Positions 19,210-28,700 of a stretch of 64,000 bases of DNA are shown here, piece by piece. This stretch comes from Mycoavidus cysteinexigens (GTDB lineage Bacteria; Pseudomonadota; Gammaproteobacteria; Burkholderiales; Burkholderiaceae). The DNA is taken from positions 620,001-684,000 of the forward strand of contig NZ_AP018150.1 of assembly GCF_003966915.1 (NCBI RefSeq), in the 5' to 3' direction. The notes under the pieces are model-generated. The model did not search any database, was not told the origin of the DNA, and saw only the letters and a list, made by a program, of their open reading frames with translations. Every line of letters begins with the position of its first letter. Within the stretch, counting starts at the first letter, position 1. The position numbers and the translations under genes were made by a program.

Positions 19210-19634
19210 AGCGTTGGCGGCGCTTGATGCAGGGCGATTCTTTAATAGAAGTGATGGTGGCTCTCTGGCTCATTGGTTTCGCGGCGCTTGGCGCAATCAG
19301 CCTGCAGCTATCGGTAATCCGCGCGCAGCAGTCAATGATTTGGCGTACCTCCGCCTTAAGTTTAGCGGAGGCTGCGGCGGAAGCATTGCGCAGCGGTTAT
19401 CCAGCGGCTCGGGTGGTCACAGAGTGGCGCTTGCGCGCCGCCCAACTTCTGCCGTCTGGCGATATACGCTTGCTCGATCCAGCCCCTGAGATACGCTTAA
19501 TCGTTCTATCTTGGCGCCGGCCGGCTCAATGGTTGGGGGGTGACTATGATACGGCGCTCAGTGATTCCCATGCATGCCCATTCAAGGTAACCGGAGCCAT
19601 GACGCAATGCTTAGCGCTCGCTATCGCGAAATAG
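19179..19634 (+). CDS. pilV: Type IV pilus minor pilin PilV-like
   Basis: A 151-residue protein with a prepilin site G/DSLIEVMVALWLIGFAALGA (Glu+5 present) and a short globular part. It overlaps fimT by 31 bases, suggesting translational coupling. The size and position after fimT fit PilV. The sequence downstream of the helix is divergent, and the product is small for PilV, so the assignment rests on leader and gene order. Confidence 0.78.
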   Translation: MRSSTAQPLLKRWRRLMQGDSLIEVMVALWLIGFAALGAISLQLSVIRAQQSMIWRTSALSLAEAAAEALRSGYPAARVVTEWRLRAAQLLPSGDIRLLDPAPEIRLIVLSWRRPAQWLGGDYDTALSDSHACPFKVTGAMTQCLALAIAK

Positions 19635-20482
19635 GATTGGGCCCACTTAGCCAGGTGTGCACAGGTCAGCGCAGAGCGCTGCGCCGCCAAACTGGACACA
19701 CGCTATTAGAGCTAATGATTGCGTTTGCTTTAGGGCTTATGCTGATATTGGCGGCTGTAACACTCTATCGTGGGCAACGTGAACTATTTGAGCAGATTGT
19801 GCAACGTGCGCGCCGGATGGATGCCGGTCTGACTGCTTTGCATCTAATGAGCGTACATCTGCGCCTAGCGGGTTTTGCTGGGCCGGGCGACGCGCCGCCT
19901 GGCGTCGCTATTTTGGGGTGTAGCTTAGGGCGTCCACGGAATTTGTTGGATTCTAGTCCCAAGACAACCGTATGCGAACCCAATGCGGCAAGCGGCTCAG
20001 ACGGAATCGAAGTGCGTTATAGAGCAGATGAGGTGAATACCTGGGCCAGTGCGGAGGGTTGCGCTACAGATTGTTTGGGGCAAGCCATAGTAACGGATGA
20101 TGCATCTCAAGCGGGGGCGGCGGCGCTGGCGGTCAACCGCTTTTTTGTGCGCGCTAGCCCATCGACTCGCGCAGTGGAATTATATGGCGAGGGCAGCGGG
20201 CGCTTTAACGTCGCGCAACCTATGGTGGAGGGCATTGAGCGTTTACGCATACGCTATTGGCTTGCCGGCGCCAGTCGTCTGGTGGAGGCGAGCGCAGTGC
20301 CGCCCGCGGCGTGGCCGCAGGTGGCGGCGGTTGAACTGTGCGTCTTAGTGCGTGGGACTCAGCGTAGCTTAGCGACCTCATATATTGATTGCGATGGACG
20401 GCGTGTGACCGCTTCCGACGGCTTGCCGCGCGATGCTTTTACAACTTGGGTGGCGTTACGTAATCGAGGTTTAGCATGGTAG
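19607..20482 (+). CDS. pilW: Type IV pilus assembly protein PilW-like
   Basis: A 291-residue minor pilin. Its leader ends QTG and continues HTLLELMIAFALGLMLILAAV, with Glu+5. The globular domain carries several cysteines and the conserved PilW-like features DGIEVRY and RIRYWLAG. ATG 19607 is preferred (GGAG 10 bases before); an in-frame ATG at 19574 would add 11 residues. It overlaps pilV by 28 bases and pilX by 7, so the cluster is compact. Confidence 0.82.
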   Translation: MLSARYREIGLGPLSQVCTGQRRALRRQTGHTLLELMIAFALGLMLILAAVTLYRGQRELFEQIVQRARRMDAGLTALHLMSVHLRLAGFAGPGDAPPGVAILGCSLGRPRNLLDSSPKTTVCEPNAASGSDGIEVRYRADEVNTWASAEGCATDCLGQAIVTDDASQAGAAALAVNRFFVRASPSTRAVELYGEGSGRFNVAQPMVEGIERLRIRYWLAGASRLVEASAVPPAAWPQVAAVELCVLVRGTQRSLATSYIDCDGRRVTASDGLPRDAFTTWVALRNRGLAW

Positions 20483-21033
20483 GAAGTCGCTCCGATTGGC
20501 CAGTGCGCCAAACGGGTGCAACTTTGGTTTGGGTGACAACTTTAGTCGCCATTTTGCACTTATTTTCTATTTCGCTGCTTAATTTAACGACTCTAGAGAC
20601 GCGTAACGCAGCGAGCCGGGAGGACCGTGCGCGTGCATTGCATGCAGCGGATGCAGGCTTGAGAATGTGTGTCCGCAGACTCATCCGCGGACATGCGCCG
20701 GTGCGGAGTTGGTTAGGTGAAGGGGAGCCTGCGTATTGGCGTACGCCGGCTGCATTTAATAGCCGACTGCCAGCGGCGTTTAAGCTGGTCAACGCATGGC
20801 CCTACGCGGCGCAACCGCCGCAATGTTTGATTGAGGCCAGGCCGCTACCTAAATCTTCCGCGCCGTTACCCCCTGAACGGTTGCCACGACAACCTAAACC
20901 CGCTGTCTATTGGATTACAGTTCGTGGTTTTGGCGCAACACCTGAAACGCAAGCATGGGTCCAATCGATCGTCATCTTTGAAGAAAAAACCATCCGCTAT
21001 ACATGGCGTTCCTTCGTGGCGCGGCCTTATTAA
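20476..21033 (+). CDS. pilX: Type IV pilus assembly protein PilX-like
   Basis: A 185-residue protein with one N-terminal membrane helix (TLVWVTTLVAILHLFSISLL) preceded by QTGA, and the PilX-N type motif ARALHAADAGLRMCVRRL. Glu+5 of the usual prepilin is replaced here (ATLVWV), as is common for PilX/GspK-type tip pilins. It overlaps pilW by 7 bases. The C-terminal part is short and basic. Confidence 0.78.
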   Translation: MVGSRSDWPVRQTGATLVWVTTLVAILHLFSISLLNLTTLETRNAASREDRARALHAADAGLRMCVRRLIRGHAPVRSWLGEGEPAYWRTPAAFNSRLPAAFKLVNAWPYAAQPPQCLIEARPLPKSSAPLPPERLPRQPKPAVYWITVRGFGATPETQAWVQSIVIFEEKTIRYTWRSFVARPY

Positions 21034-21088
21034 TTCCGGGTACGCTACGTGCGCTTGAATAGTGAAGATTGAAGGAGGCCGTCATAAA

Positions 21089-21640
21089 TTGAAAACTTGG
21101 CACATTGGAGATGTCTATGTACGGTGTGAGTGGTACGTTTGCAGAAGCGGCAGAGTATCCAGTAATGCAAGAAAAAAATGCCCACCTCATTCCTGCTGTG
21201 GTTTGAGTTTGCTTGAGTTAATGGTAGCGTTGGCGATCATTGCATCAATGCATTTTTATATTATTCCTAGCTATCAAAACTCAATTCGGCGCGGGCATCG
21301 TTTGGCGGCTTGTATCGCTCTCTATCGGGCGGCGCAGATGATTGAACGTAGCGGCGAGGATCTAGCTAGAGTTGCCAGCGGCAATGTATGGTCACTGCCC
21401 GCTGGCTTTGACCAAGCGCCGCAAGACGCAAAAGCAGTATACCGTTTGCATGTGCGCGCCAAAAATCAGACTAACGGGGGCTATACAATAGAAGCCGAGC
21501 CAATCAACCCGGGGCCGATGCAGGGCGATATATGCGGTAGTTATCTATTGGACGCGAATGGGCGGCGGGCAAATCAAGCGCTGGGAGAAGCTGCCCAAGC
21601 CAGCTCTAGAATGATGGCGTATTGCTGGCAGGGGCGTTAA
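21089..21640 (+). CDS. pilE: Type IV pilin-like protein PilE
   Basis: A minor pilin of about 183 residues. The prepilin site is CCG/LSLLELMVALAIIASMHFYI with Glu+5, and a type IVa-like globular domain with a C-terminal Cys pair (GDICGSY, AYCWQG) follows. The leader is unusually long and Cys-rich. The start is uncertain: TTG 21089 follows AAGGAGG by 10 bases, and GTG 21062 is also in frame. A different frame from ATG 21111 gives only 31 codons before a stop at the prepilin motif, which may mean a small frameshift in the leader. It is the last gene of the cluster. Confidence 0.72.
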   Translation: MKTWHIGDVYVRCEWYVCRSGRVSSNARKKCPPHSCCGLSLLELMVALAIIASMHFYIIPSYQNSIRRGHRLAACIALYRAAQMIERSGEDLARVASGNVWSLPAGFDQAPQDAKAVYRLHVRAKNQTNGGYTIEAEPINPGPMQGDICGSYLLDANGRRANQALGEAAQASSRMMAYCWQGR

Positions 21641-21674
21641 AAAATCGCTTTAAAAAAGCCATGTCGGCTGTAGG

Positions 21675-22034
21675 TCAGCGCCGATGGGAGATCATGCGGC
21701 GCCACAGACGTACGCCTTTCCAGGCCGCAACGCCGATGGTCGTCCATTTTGCAAGCGGTCTAGCGTTGCGTAATATAGGACGAAGCAGCAACAACAATGA
21801 CATAGCTGACTTTAGTGTAGTGTAAGCGCGTGGCACAAAATCCTTGATATCCTTGATTGGTGCCGCATTAACGGTAGTTGGCAGCGGCAAGAACCCTTTT
21901 AGCCAACTAAAATAACTGAACTTATTATGTAATGCGGCTGCTGCCTCGACCAGTTCAGCGCGTTCAACTTCAGCGCGAAGGAGCAACAGCTCTTTGCGCA
22001 TTACACGCTCAAGACGTTTTCCCGAGTGCCTCAT
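21675..22034 (-). CDS. Small basic membrane-associated protein (YqjK-like position)
   Basis: A protein of 119 residues, strongly basic, with one hydrophobic stretch (TLKSAMSLLLLLRPIL) and an arginine-rich C-terminus. AGGAAAG precedes ATG 22034, and the start lies inside the end of the upstream holin-like gene, so translation is coupled. The position after yqjD- and yqjE-like genes matches the enterobacterial yqjK slot, but the sequence itself is not one I recognise. Confidence 0.65.
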   Translation of the reverse strand: MRHSGKRLERVMRKELLLLRAEVERAELVEAAAALHNKFSYFSWLKGFLPLPTTVNAAPIKDIKDFVPRAYTTLKSAMSLLLLLRPILRNARPLAKWTTIGVAAWKGVRLWRRMISHRR

Positions 22035-22386
22035 GATCTTTCCTGAATTCCTCAAGAGTAGCCTCGAAAGGCCGCGTTGCTTTGCGTGATTTGACACGGA
22101 TGACAATGACGCAAAGTAGCGCTGCTACTGAATACAGAGCAGACAGCGCGGCTAACGTTTGCCAGCGATAGGCATCCCAAAATACTGTTACCACTAAGGC
22201 GGTAACAGTTGTCAGAGCGATGGTGCCAAATAATAAAGCGGCGAAGCTTAGAAAAAGCACACTGAGTAAACGCGCTTTTTCTTCAGCAAGCTCGATTCCA
22301 GCTAACTCAAGCCGTGTTTGCGCAAGCGCTAAAATCGAGCTGACTAATCGATTGAGCGCGCCGCCTGATGATTGTGTGTTTTGCAT
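22009..22386 (-). CDS. yqjE: Holin-III superfamily / YqjE-like membrane protein
   Basis: A 125-residue protein with two long hydrophobic segments (LLSVLFLSFAALLFGTIAL and a second near residue 80) preceded by an amphipathic helix. This is the pattern of the YqjE/phage-holin III family found beside DUF883 genes. The role is probably in the cell envelope; the family is poorly characterised. It is the middle gene of a three-gene minus-strand operon. Confidence 0.78.
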   Translation of the reverse strand: MQNTQSSGGALNRLVSSILALAQTRLELAGIELAEEKARLLSVLFLSFAALLFGTIALTTVTALVVTVFWDAYRWQTLAALSALYSVAALLCVIVIRVKSRKATRPFEATLEEFRKDHEALGKTS

Positions 22387-22403
22387 AGCAGTCGCCGCTT
22401 CGC

Positions 22404-22679
22404 TTATTTGCGGTTAATTAACAAGCCGACTAGAATACCCACACCTGCTGCAATTCCAGTTGCTTGCCATGGATGATTGTGCACATAATCTTCTGTAGCA
22501 CGCGCAGCCTGGCGGCCCTTTTCAACCACTAGGGCTTGCGCGTCAGCCGCTTTTTCTTTAGCTTGCTTAAGTTGTGCAAGGGCTTTTTCGCGCAACTCGT
22601 TAGCGCGTTCGCCACTCGCATTGGCTGCTTGTTTAAGAAGTTCTTCGGCATCTAACAAAATATTTTTTATATCGGACAT
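22404..22679 (-). CDS. yqjD: DUF883 / ElaB-YqjD family membrane-anchored protein
   Basis: A 91-residue protein with a long charged helix (many Ala, Lys, Glu, Gln) and a C-terminal membrane anchor ending in the family signature GVLVGLLINRK-like (GVGILVGLLINRK). E. coli relatives bind ribosomes at the membrane in stationary phase (family knowledge). ATG 22679 is preceded by AAGGAGA, so the longer frame from 22706 is rejected. It is the first gene of the yqjD-yqjE-like operon. Confidence 0.85.
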   Translation of the reverse strand: MSDIKNILLDAEELLKQAANASGERANELREKALAQLKQAKEKAADAQALVVEKGRQAARATEDYVHNHPWQATGIAAGVGILVGLLINRK

Positions 22680-22819
22680 GAGTTTCTCCTTGTCTACTTT
22701 CAACATGTTAATTTCCTTAATTAGGCCCCAAGATCTTGCATGTTAACGAAAGTAAACGAAAATTGCGAGCACTTTCAATAAAAATCTCTCTAGTCAAATA
22801 GGCCAAGTTATTTTAGTTT

Positions 22820-24589
22820 ATGCTATTACTCCCCAAAAAACTATCCGCTTTTCTTTGGCATTTTATTCGGCCCTATCGCTGGCAATTTATTGGCGGTCAA
22901 TTATGCGCGTTGGCCTGGACTGGCGACGCCATTCTATGGCCGTATTTAGTTAAGCTTTTAGTCGATGCGATGGAGAACTATCAACCGGCTATCTCGTCAT
23001 TTGGAAGCATTTTCCTTCCCATTTTTTTGATGCTCATCGGAGGCTGGTTTCTGATTGAAGGGATGTACCGTTTGCAAGGGTTTTGTTTCGCCTGGCTTTT
23101 TCCTCGTTTTGAAGCGAAAGTGCGAATGACGGTTTTGGATTATTTAATGCAGCACTCGCATCGCTTTTTCGCTAATAATTTAGCGGGCAGCTTATCCAAT
23201 AAGATCGCTGATCTTACGCAAAGCCCAATTCGTATTTTTGAAATGGTGATGACCATGTTCATCCCCACCATCGTGTCAGCTCTCGTGGTATTGGTCGTGT
23301 TGGCTCTGTTCCAGCCCTTTTTTGTCATTATTTTTTTAATTTGGATTGCGATTCATATTGGAATTTGTCTGTATTTCGCTGGCCGCTGTAATCAGTTGTC
23401 CGAAGAACACGCACAAGCGCGCAGCACTTTACAAGGCAGAGTGGTTGATGTCATTAGCAATATCGTAAGCGTTCGGATTTTTGCCCGGCAACGATTTGAA
23501 TATCAACATATGCTGCCCTACCAGCAGCAGGAGCAATCTAAGCAAACCCAATCTTTGTTTTATATTGAAAGAATGAAGGTCGCCTTGGGCATTGCGGCTT
23601 TTATCTGTATTGGCATTGTGCAGATGGGCGGCATCATTTTCGCTTGGCATCGTGGCTTACTGTCAATCGGCGAGACGTTGCTGATTCTGAATGCTACGTT
23701 TAGCATTATGGGTATGGCCTGGATGGCGGGTGCGCAATTGCCTAATTTATTCAAAGAAATTGGCGTGTGCCGTCAAGCCTTATCCTTTATTCAGATTGAG
23801 CCAGATGTGCAAGATGCGCCAGATGCGGGGCTCTTAAAGGTGACGCGAGGAGAAATTGTTTTTGAGCGCGCGACCTTTAGTTATTACTCCGAACATAACC
23901 TCTTTCAAGATAAATCTCTGGTGATACCCGCCGGGCAAAAAGTCGGTTTGGTGGGTCTATCTGGGAGTGGCAAAACCTCGTTTGTTCAGCTTATCCTACG
24001 TTACTATGATCTAGACGCTGGCCGTATTCTAATTGACGGGCAAGATATACGTTATGTGACGCAAGCCTCTTTGCATGAGCAAATTAGCTTTATTCCGCAA
24101 GAGCCAGTGATGTTCCATCGTAATGTGTTAGAAAACATCCGTTATGGCCGGCCCGCCGCCAGCGATGAAGAAGTATACGAGGCAGCCCGGCTTGCACATT
24201 GCGAGGAATTTATTCAACAACTTGAGGCTGGCTATCAAACCTTGGTAGGCGAGCGCGGGACTAAATTATCGGGTGGGCAACGCCAACGGATCGCGATTGC
24301 CCGCGCTTTATTAAAAGGTGCACCTATTTTAATTTTGGATGAAGCGACTTCCGCCTTAGATTCAATCACAGAAAAATATGTGCAAGAGGGTTTAGCCAAA
24401 CTCATGCCTGGGCGCACTACAATTGTGATTGCGCATCGCTTGTCCACATTGGTTGAAATGGACCGCATTTTAGTGTTTCAAAAAGGCCGGATTGTGGAAG
24501 ACGGTTCGCATCAAAGTTTATTGATGAATGAGGGGTGTTACGCTGAATTATGGCGTAGACAAAGTGGGGGGTTTGTTCCTGCGGAGTAA
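22820..24589 (+). CDS. ABC exporter, fused permease and ATPase (second copy of type)
   Basis: A 589-residue type I ABC half-exporter. Six hydrophobic segments fill the first 320 residues. The ATPase shows GLSGSGKTS (Walker A), LSGGQRQR (signature), LILDEATSALD (Walker B) and AHRLS. It resembles the protein at 1008-2897 in layout and motifs but lacks its N-terminal extension. The stop is 2 bases before msrA, so the two are probably co-transcribed. The substrate is unknown. Confidence 0.9.
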   Translation: MLLLPKKLSAFLWHFIRPYRWQFIGGQLCALAWTGDAILWPYLVKLLVDAMENYQPAISSFGSIFLPIFLMLIGGWFLIEGMYRLQGFCFAWLFPRFEAKVRMTVLDYLMQHSHRFFANNLAGSLSNKIADLTQSPIRIFEMVMTMFIPTIVSALVVLVVLALFQPFFVIIFLIWIAIHIGICLYFAGRCNQLSEEHAQARSTLQGRVVDVISNIVSVRIFARQRFEYQHMLPYQQQEQSKQTQSLFYIERMKVALGIAAFICIGIVQMGGIIFAWHRGLLSIGETLLILNATFSIMGMAWMAGAQLPNLFKEIGVCRQALSFIQIEPDVQDAPDAGLLKVTRGEIVFERATFSYYSEHNLFQDKSLVIPAGQKVGLVGLSGSGKTSFVQLILRYYDLDAGRILIDGQDIRYVTQASLHEQISFIPQEPVMFHRNVLENIRYGRPAASDEEVYEAARLAHCEEFIQQLEAGYQTLVGERGTKLSGGQRQRIAIARALLKGAPILILDEATSALDSITEKYVQEGLAKLMPGRTTIVIAHRLSTLVEMDRILVFQKGRIVEDGSHQSLLMNEGCYAELWRRQSGGFVPAE

Positions 24590-24591
24590 CT

Positions 24592-25143
24592 ATGAGTGAT
24601 GAAATGCGATCTGAAACCGTGACTATAGGCGGCGGCTGTTTTTGGTGCCTAGAGGCCGTATATCGTGAAGTGGCCGGTGTCACCTCAGTTGTTGCTGGAT
24701 ATGCTGGTGGTATTGTGCCGCATCCCACCTATGCGCAAGTTTGCAGCGGAAATACGGGTCATGCCGAAGTGGTGCAAATGCAATTTGATCCGTTGCAAAT
24801 CTCCTATGCGGAACTGCTTGAGATTTTTTTTGCGCTGCATGATCCGACTCAACTGAATCGGCAAGGTCATGATATTGGAACTCAGTATCGGTCGGTGATC
24901 TTTACGCACTCGCAAGCGCAACATGACAGCGCTTGCGCGGTAATCAATAGATTGAGAGAAGAAAAAATTTATGCGGAGCCGATTGTAACGGAGGTCGCCC
25001 CATTAAATGACAATTATTGGCCTGCCGAAGCGGATCATCAAGCCTATTTTTTACAGCATCCAGAGCAGAGGTATTGTCAGTTTGTGATTGCTCCCAAATT
25101 GGCGCAGTTTCGTAAAAATTTTACTGATTATTTAAGAACCTAG
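24592..25143 (+). CDS. msrA: Peptide methionine sulfoxide reductase MsrA
   Basis: A 183-residue enzyme reducing methionine-S-sulfoxide in proteins. The active site [15 protein letters not shown] is intact. The conserved AGYAGG, GHAEVVQ-like ([12 protein letters not shown]) and [19 protein letters not shown] segments are also present. It starts 2 bases after the ABC exporter. Its 3' end overlaps the stop of a decayed recombinase on the other strand, showing that a mobile element landed right behind it. Confidence 0.95.
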   Translation: MSDEMRSETVTIGGGCFWCLEAVYREVAGVTSVVAGYAGGIVPHPTYAQVCSGNTGHAEVVQMQFDPLQISYAELLEIFFALHDPTQLNRQGHDIGTQYRSVIFTHSQAQHDSACAVINRLREEKIYAEPIVTEVAPLNDNYWPAEADHQAYFLQHPEQRYCQFVIAPKLAQFRKNFTDYLRT

Positions 25144-25345
25144 CGCAAGACAGTGCACGCTTAAAATCCCGAGTTGCTCGACGGTTGCCCGAATATTCAT
25201 CGTGTTGTGGTCGAGTCGATCAAGTTTTGTCACAACCAGTACATCCCCCCACTTCCATCCGGTCAATCAACTTGATGAAGCCTGGCCTCTCTTTCGTGCA
25301 CTCACGAATATGTATGTACGAAATCGCTCCTTATATGGTCGCTCC
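25132..25345 (-). pseudogene. Decayed serine recombinase (invertase/Tn3 resolvase family)
   Basis: Reading the minus strand gives [16 protein letters not shown], then after a one-base frameshift in a run of [15 protein letters not shown], then [18 protein letters not shown] and a stop. These match the middle of the catalytic domain of Pin/TnpR-type serine recombinases (ERPGF..LLDRM..GDVLVV.KLDRL). The N-terminal catalytic Ser region is deleted down to YIHIR and the C-terminal helix-turn-helix is lost. It is a non-functional remnant of a transposon or invertase next to msrA. Confidence 0.72.
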
Positions 25346-25777
25346 CCATTTTGCAAGCAGATAATTCAGTGAAGGTGTAGAAAGGGTTGCAGTCTTAATA
25401 TCCGGCCTTGAAAAGCAGGCTAAAGCCTGCGGGCCCTGATGCAATAAGCCAAGAGCATCAACATCTTTTCGGACGACTGGGCGATCCGTGTTCTTGACTA
25501 AGACTGCGAAATGTTAATGAGCAGACAAGGCGCACCCTATATTTTTCATGTTATGAAATATTGCTGGATTGGAGGGTCGAGATGAACGGTGCGTAGCCGT
25601 TTCACCACACGCCGTGAATGAAAGTTCTCTAGCGCTAAAAACCCTCTGCTAGAATCGGCCCAGCCATAGAAATAGAATGGGCGCGACGTTGCACTAGGCT
25701 TAGGGGGCTATGTCAACCTCAAATTGGCATAGAACATTCAATTTACATCAAGGATGCGGACTCGATAAAGTGTGTGA
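25346..25777. other. Intergenic remnant region before NACHT-WD40 gene
   Basis: About 430 bases lie between the recombinase remnant and the giant NACHT gene. A perfect 7-bp hairpin with a two-base loop is at 25415-25430. A minus-strand open stretch of about 60 codons without a start (about 25340-25515) may be more transposon debris, but I do not recognise it. No clear promoter is visible before 25778. Confidence 0.4.
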
Positions 25778-28700
25778 ATGAACACCAGAGCCTCTAGGCA
25801 AGAGTTTTCGTGCAGCACGCCGAATGAACGCATAAAGACAATGAAAATATCTGCGGTTTCTAGTTTCAAGCGTAGTGTTTTGGGCCACGATTCAGTCTAC
25901 TACGTTAAGAAAGGCACAGACTATTTAAATCGGGCGGAGCAACAGCACCACAATAAACGCTTTTCGGAAGCGCAGCGCTTATTCGGTAAAGCGCAGCATA
26001 CTTTTAATAAGATTGACCTGTCCGATAAAACGGACACGTTAAACCATACGCTTGCGCAAGCCTATCTGGAGTACGGAGATCGTTTACGCGATTGCGGCGC
26101 TCTTCTAGAAGCGCGGGCAGGGTACGAGGCGGCTCGCGTGTTTGATCCGGCGTTGGCAAACGAGCGATTACAGGCGCTTGTTACGCCGAAGTCAAGCTTG
26201 GTTCAGGCGTCTGTTTCCGACATGGTGATGGCCTTGGCCATCCAGTCAGGCAAGCCGCCCTCTTTATCGACTCCAATTGAGACGGTGTACTTTAAAATTA
26301 ATCCTGCATGGGTTAAGGCGGATGAAGACGTTTCAGGCGAGCCGAAAAATATCAGAAACACCTATCACTTGGCCCGATCGCTGCGCAGCGCTGACTTGTC
26401 GAACGCCCAAGAATTAAACGAACTAGCCCGTAATATATTAGAAGTTTTCGGACAACGAGATTACAAAGATTTAGCGATCTGGCGAGAAGTCATTCCGTTG
26501 GCGGCCACGCCCGATCCGGTGAAATGCCGCTATTTAATCGGTAAAGCGCATAAGGTTATCGCAACGCAAGAAAAGCTGTTGGATCCATCGGTATTACAAA
26601 GCATGGCGGTGATGATTCATCATTTACCAGAATCCCTCTTTAAAAGCAGTACAGGAGATTTAGTTCAACTCCTGAAAGCGTTGATCAAGCGTTTGTCGAG
26701 TGAACATCAGCCCGGCAATACTCAGTCCTTTCAACAGTTATTGCAAACGACGTCCCAGGTTTTAGATGCGATGGCCAAAGCCGGGGTCACGGGTATTAGC
26801 CGGACCGAGGTGCAAGAACCCCTAGATCAGATTTTAGCTGGGTTAGGTCAAGAACCGGCGTTGCGTTTTCAAGCCTACTATGCGCGTCAAGCGTTAGCGC
26901 ATATCCCGAATGATGAAAGTCGCTGGCAAGAGATCTGGCGTCGGGGTAGCGGTGTAGTTGTAGGGGCGGTCACGTTAGCCAGTGTGGTGCGGACGTTCAA
27001 TTCGGATGACTTACTGAAAGCGTTGGATAGTTTTAGCGAGGCGTTTTCAGGGGCGGTTGAGACGGTTAAGCGTTTAGCCGAATTAACGACTGAACTGCAA
27101 GGTTTTGGTGCTACGGTGCAGGAAACCGGCCAAGCGATCCGAGATAGTCTGAGCCAAAAAAGGCAACAGCGCTGGTATGCGGCGTTGCAATTTATGGATA
27201 CGTGCTTAGAAGAGCGCCAATGGGTGCAATTCGAGCAGATTGCCAGGCAGAGCGAATTCAGCGGCAACGAAGCGTTCTTACTGGGGGTGTGTCAACGCTT
27301 AGAACACATCGTTCGGACCCAAAAAGAGGAGGTGACACAAAAAGCGGCAATTACGTTTTTGAGCGATTTGGTCCTGAACTCACCCCAATATGAACAGGTG
27401 CAGCAGGCAGTGTATCAGGTCCTGAGTCGGCTAGCCAAGACTCAAACCGTGTCTGAACCGATACACACACAAGCTCAACAGGCGTTAGATCAATTGCCTG
27501 CGACGGCTCAGGCGCAAGCAGAGGATGCAGAAGATCTTTACCTCGCCCCCGTCTGGGATCCTGCGTGGCAGCAGGTGGGCACACAGTTGTTATACCAAGC
27601 CCGGGGAGATGAGCACTTTTTAACGCAGTTCCAAACTACTGCGTTGCAGAGCAACAAAGCTCCGCTGGCGCTGTTAGGGAAGGATATTCAAAAACTTGAA
27701 GCGCAGTACACGAAAAGCCTAAAAGCGGATGAAGTGAAAGAAGCGCTGGAAATGTATACAGCGCCACAAGGCAAGCTTAGAGTAGAGTCGACTGAGCATT
27801 TTGATCTAGAAGACAAAGTGAACGCATTTCTTCAATCGGATAAGAAAGTGCTGTTACTGCTGGGCGAAGGGGGTTCCGGTAAGTCGACGTTTAACCGGCA
27901 TCTTGCGCGCCGCTTATGGACTGACTATCAACACACCGATCACGCTCAGGCGCAGCCTATACCGTTATTCATCCCATTAGCTACGCTGGATAATCCCGGC
28001 AAGAATCTGATTGAGCAATATTTGAGGGAACAGGGTTTGTCAGAGGCTCAAATAGAAGCCTTACGTTGCGAACGGCGCTTTATTTTTATTCTGGATGGGT
28101 ATGATGAGATCGCGCACCGCTCGCAAGCGTTTTATGCAGGGAACAAACTGGAGCGCTGGCAAGCGCAGGTGATTATCAGCAGTCGGCCAGAATATTTAGG
28201 GACTAACTATCAAAATAAATTTTATCCGCCTGGCAGTCCGAGTGTATTGGAAGAGTGTCGTTTGGTGGGGTTTTCGGATCAGTTAATCGAGAAGTATATT
28301 GATAAATATGTCGAGTATGCGCAGCCACAGTGGACAGCGGAGGCGTATAAACGGGCGTTTAAAGACATCCCTGAACTCAAAGAGTTGGTGCGCACGCCTT
28401 TTATGCTCAAAATGACATTAGAGGTGTTGCCGAAACTGGAAGGCCGAGAGGAAAAATCAAAGCTCACGCGCATCCGTTTATACGAGAAGTTTGTGGAGAA
28501 TTGGCTGAACCGCTCACAGGACAGGCTAGCGCGGATACAGCTCAACCCCGAAGAACAGAAAGCGTTTGAGAAGCTAGATGGGGAATTTACGAGTCACGGC
28601 TGGGCGTATAGCCAGAATCTAGCGTTATCGATGTATGAAAAGCAGTTGGTGTCGGTGACGTATTCAGAAGCGAAGGATGGGGAAAAAGCGGATTGGCGCG

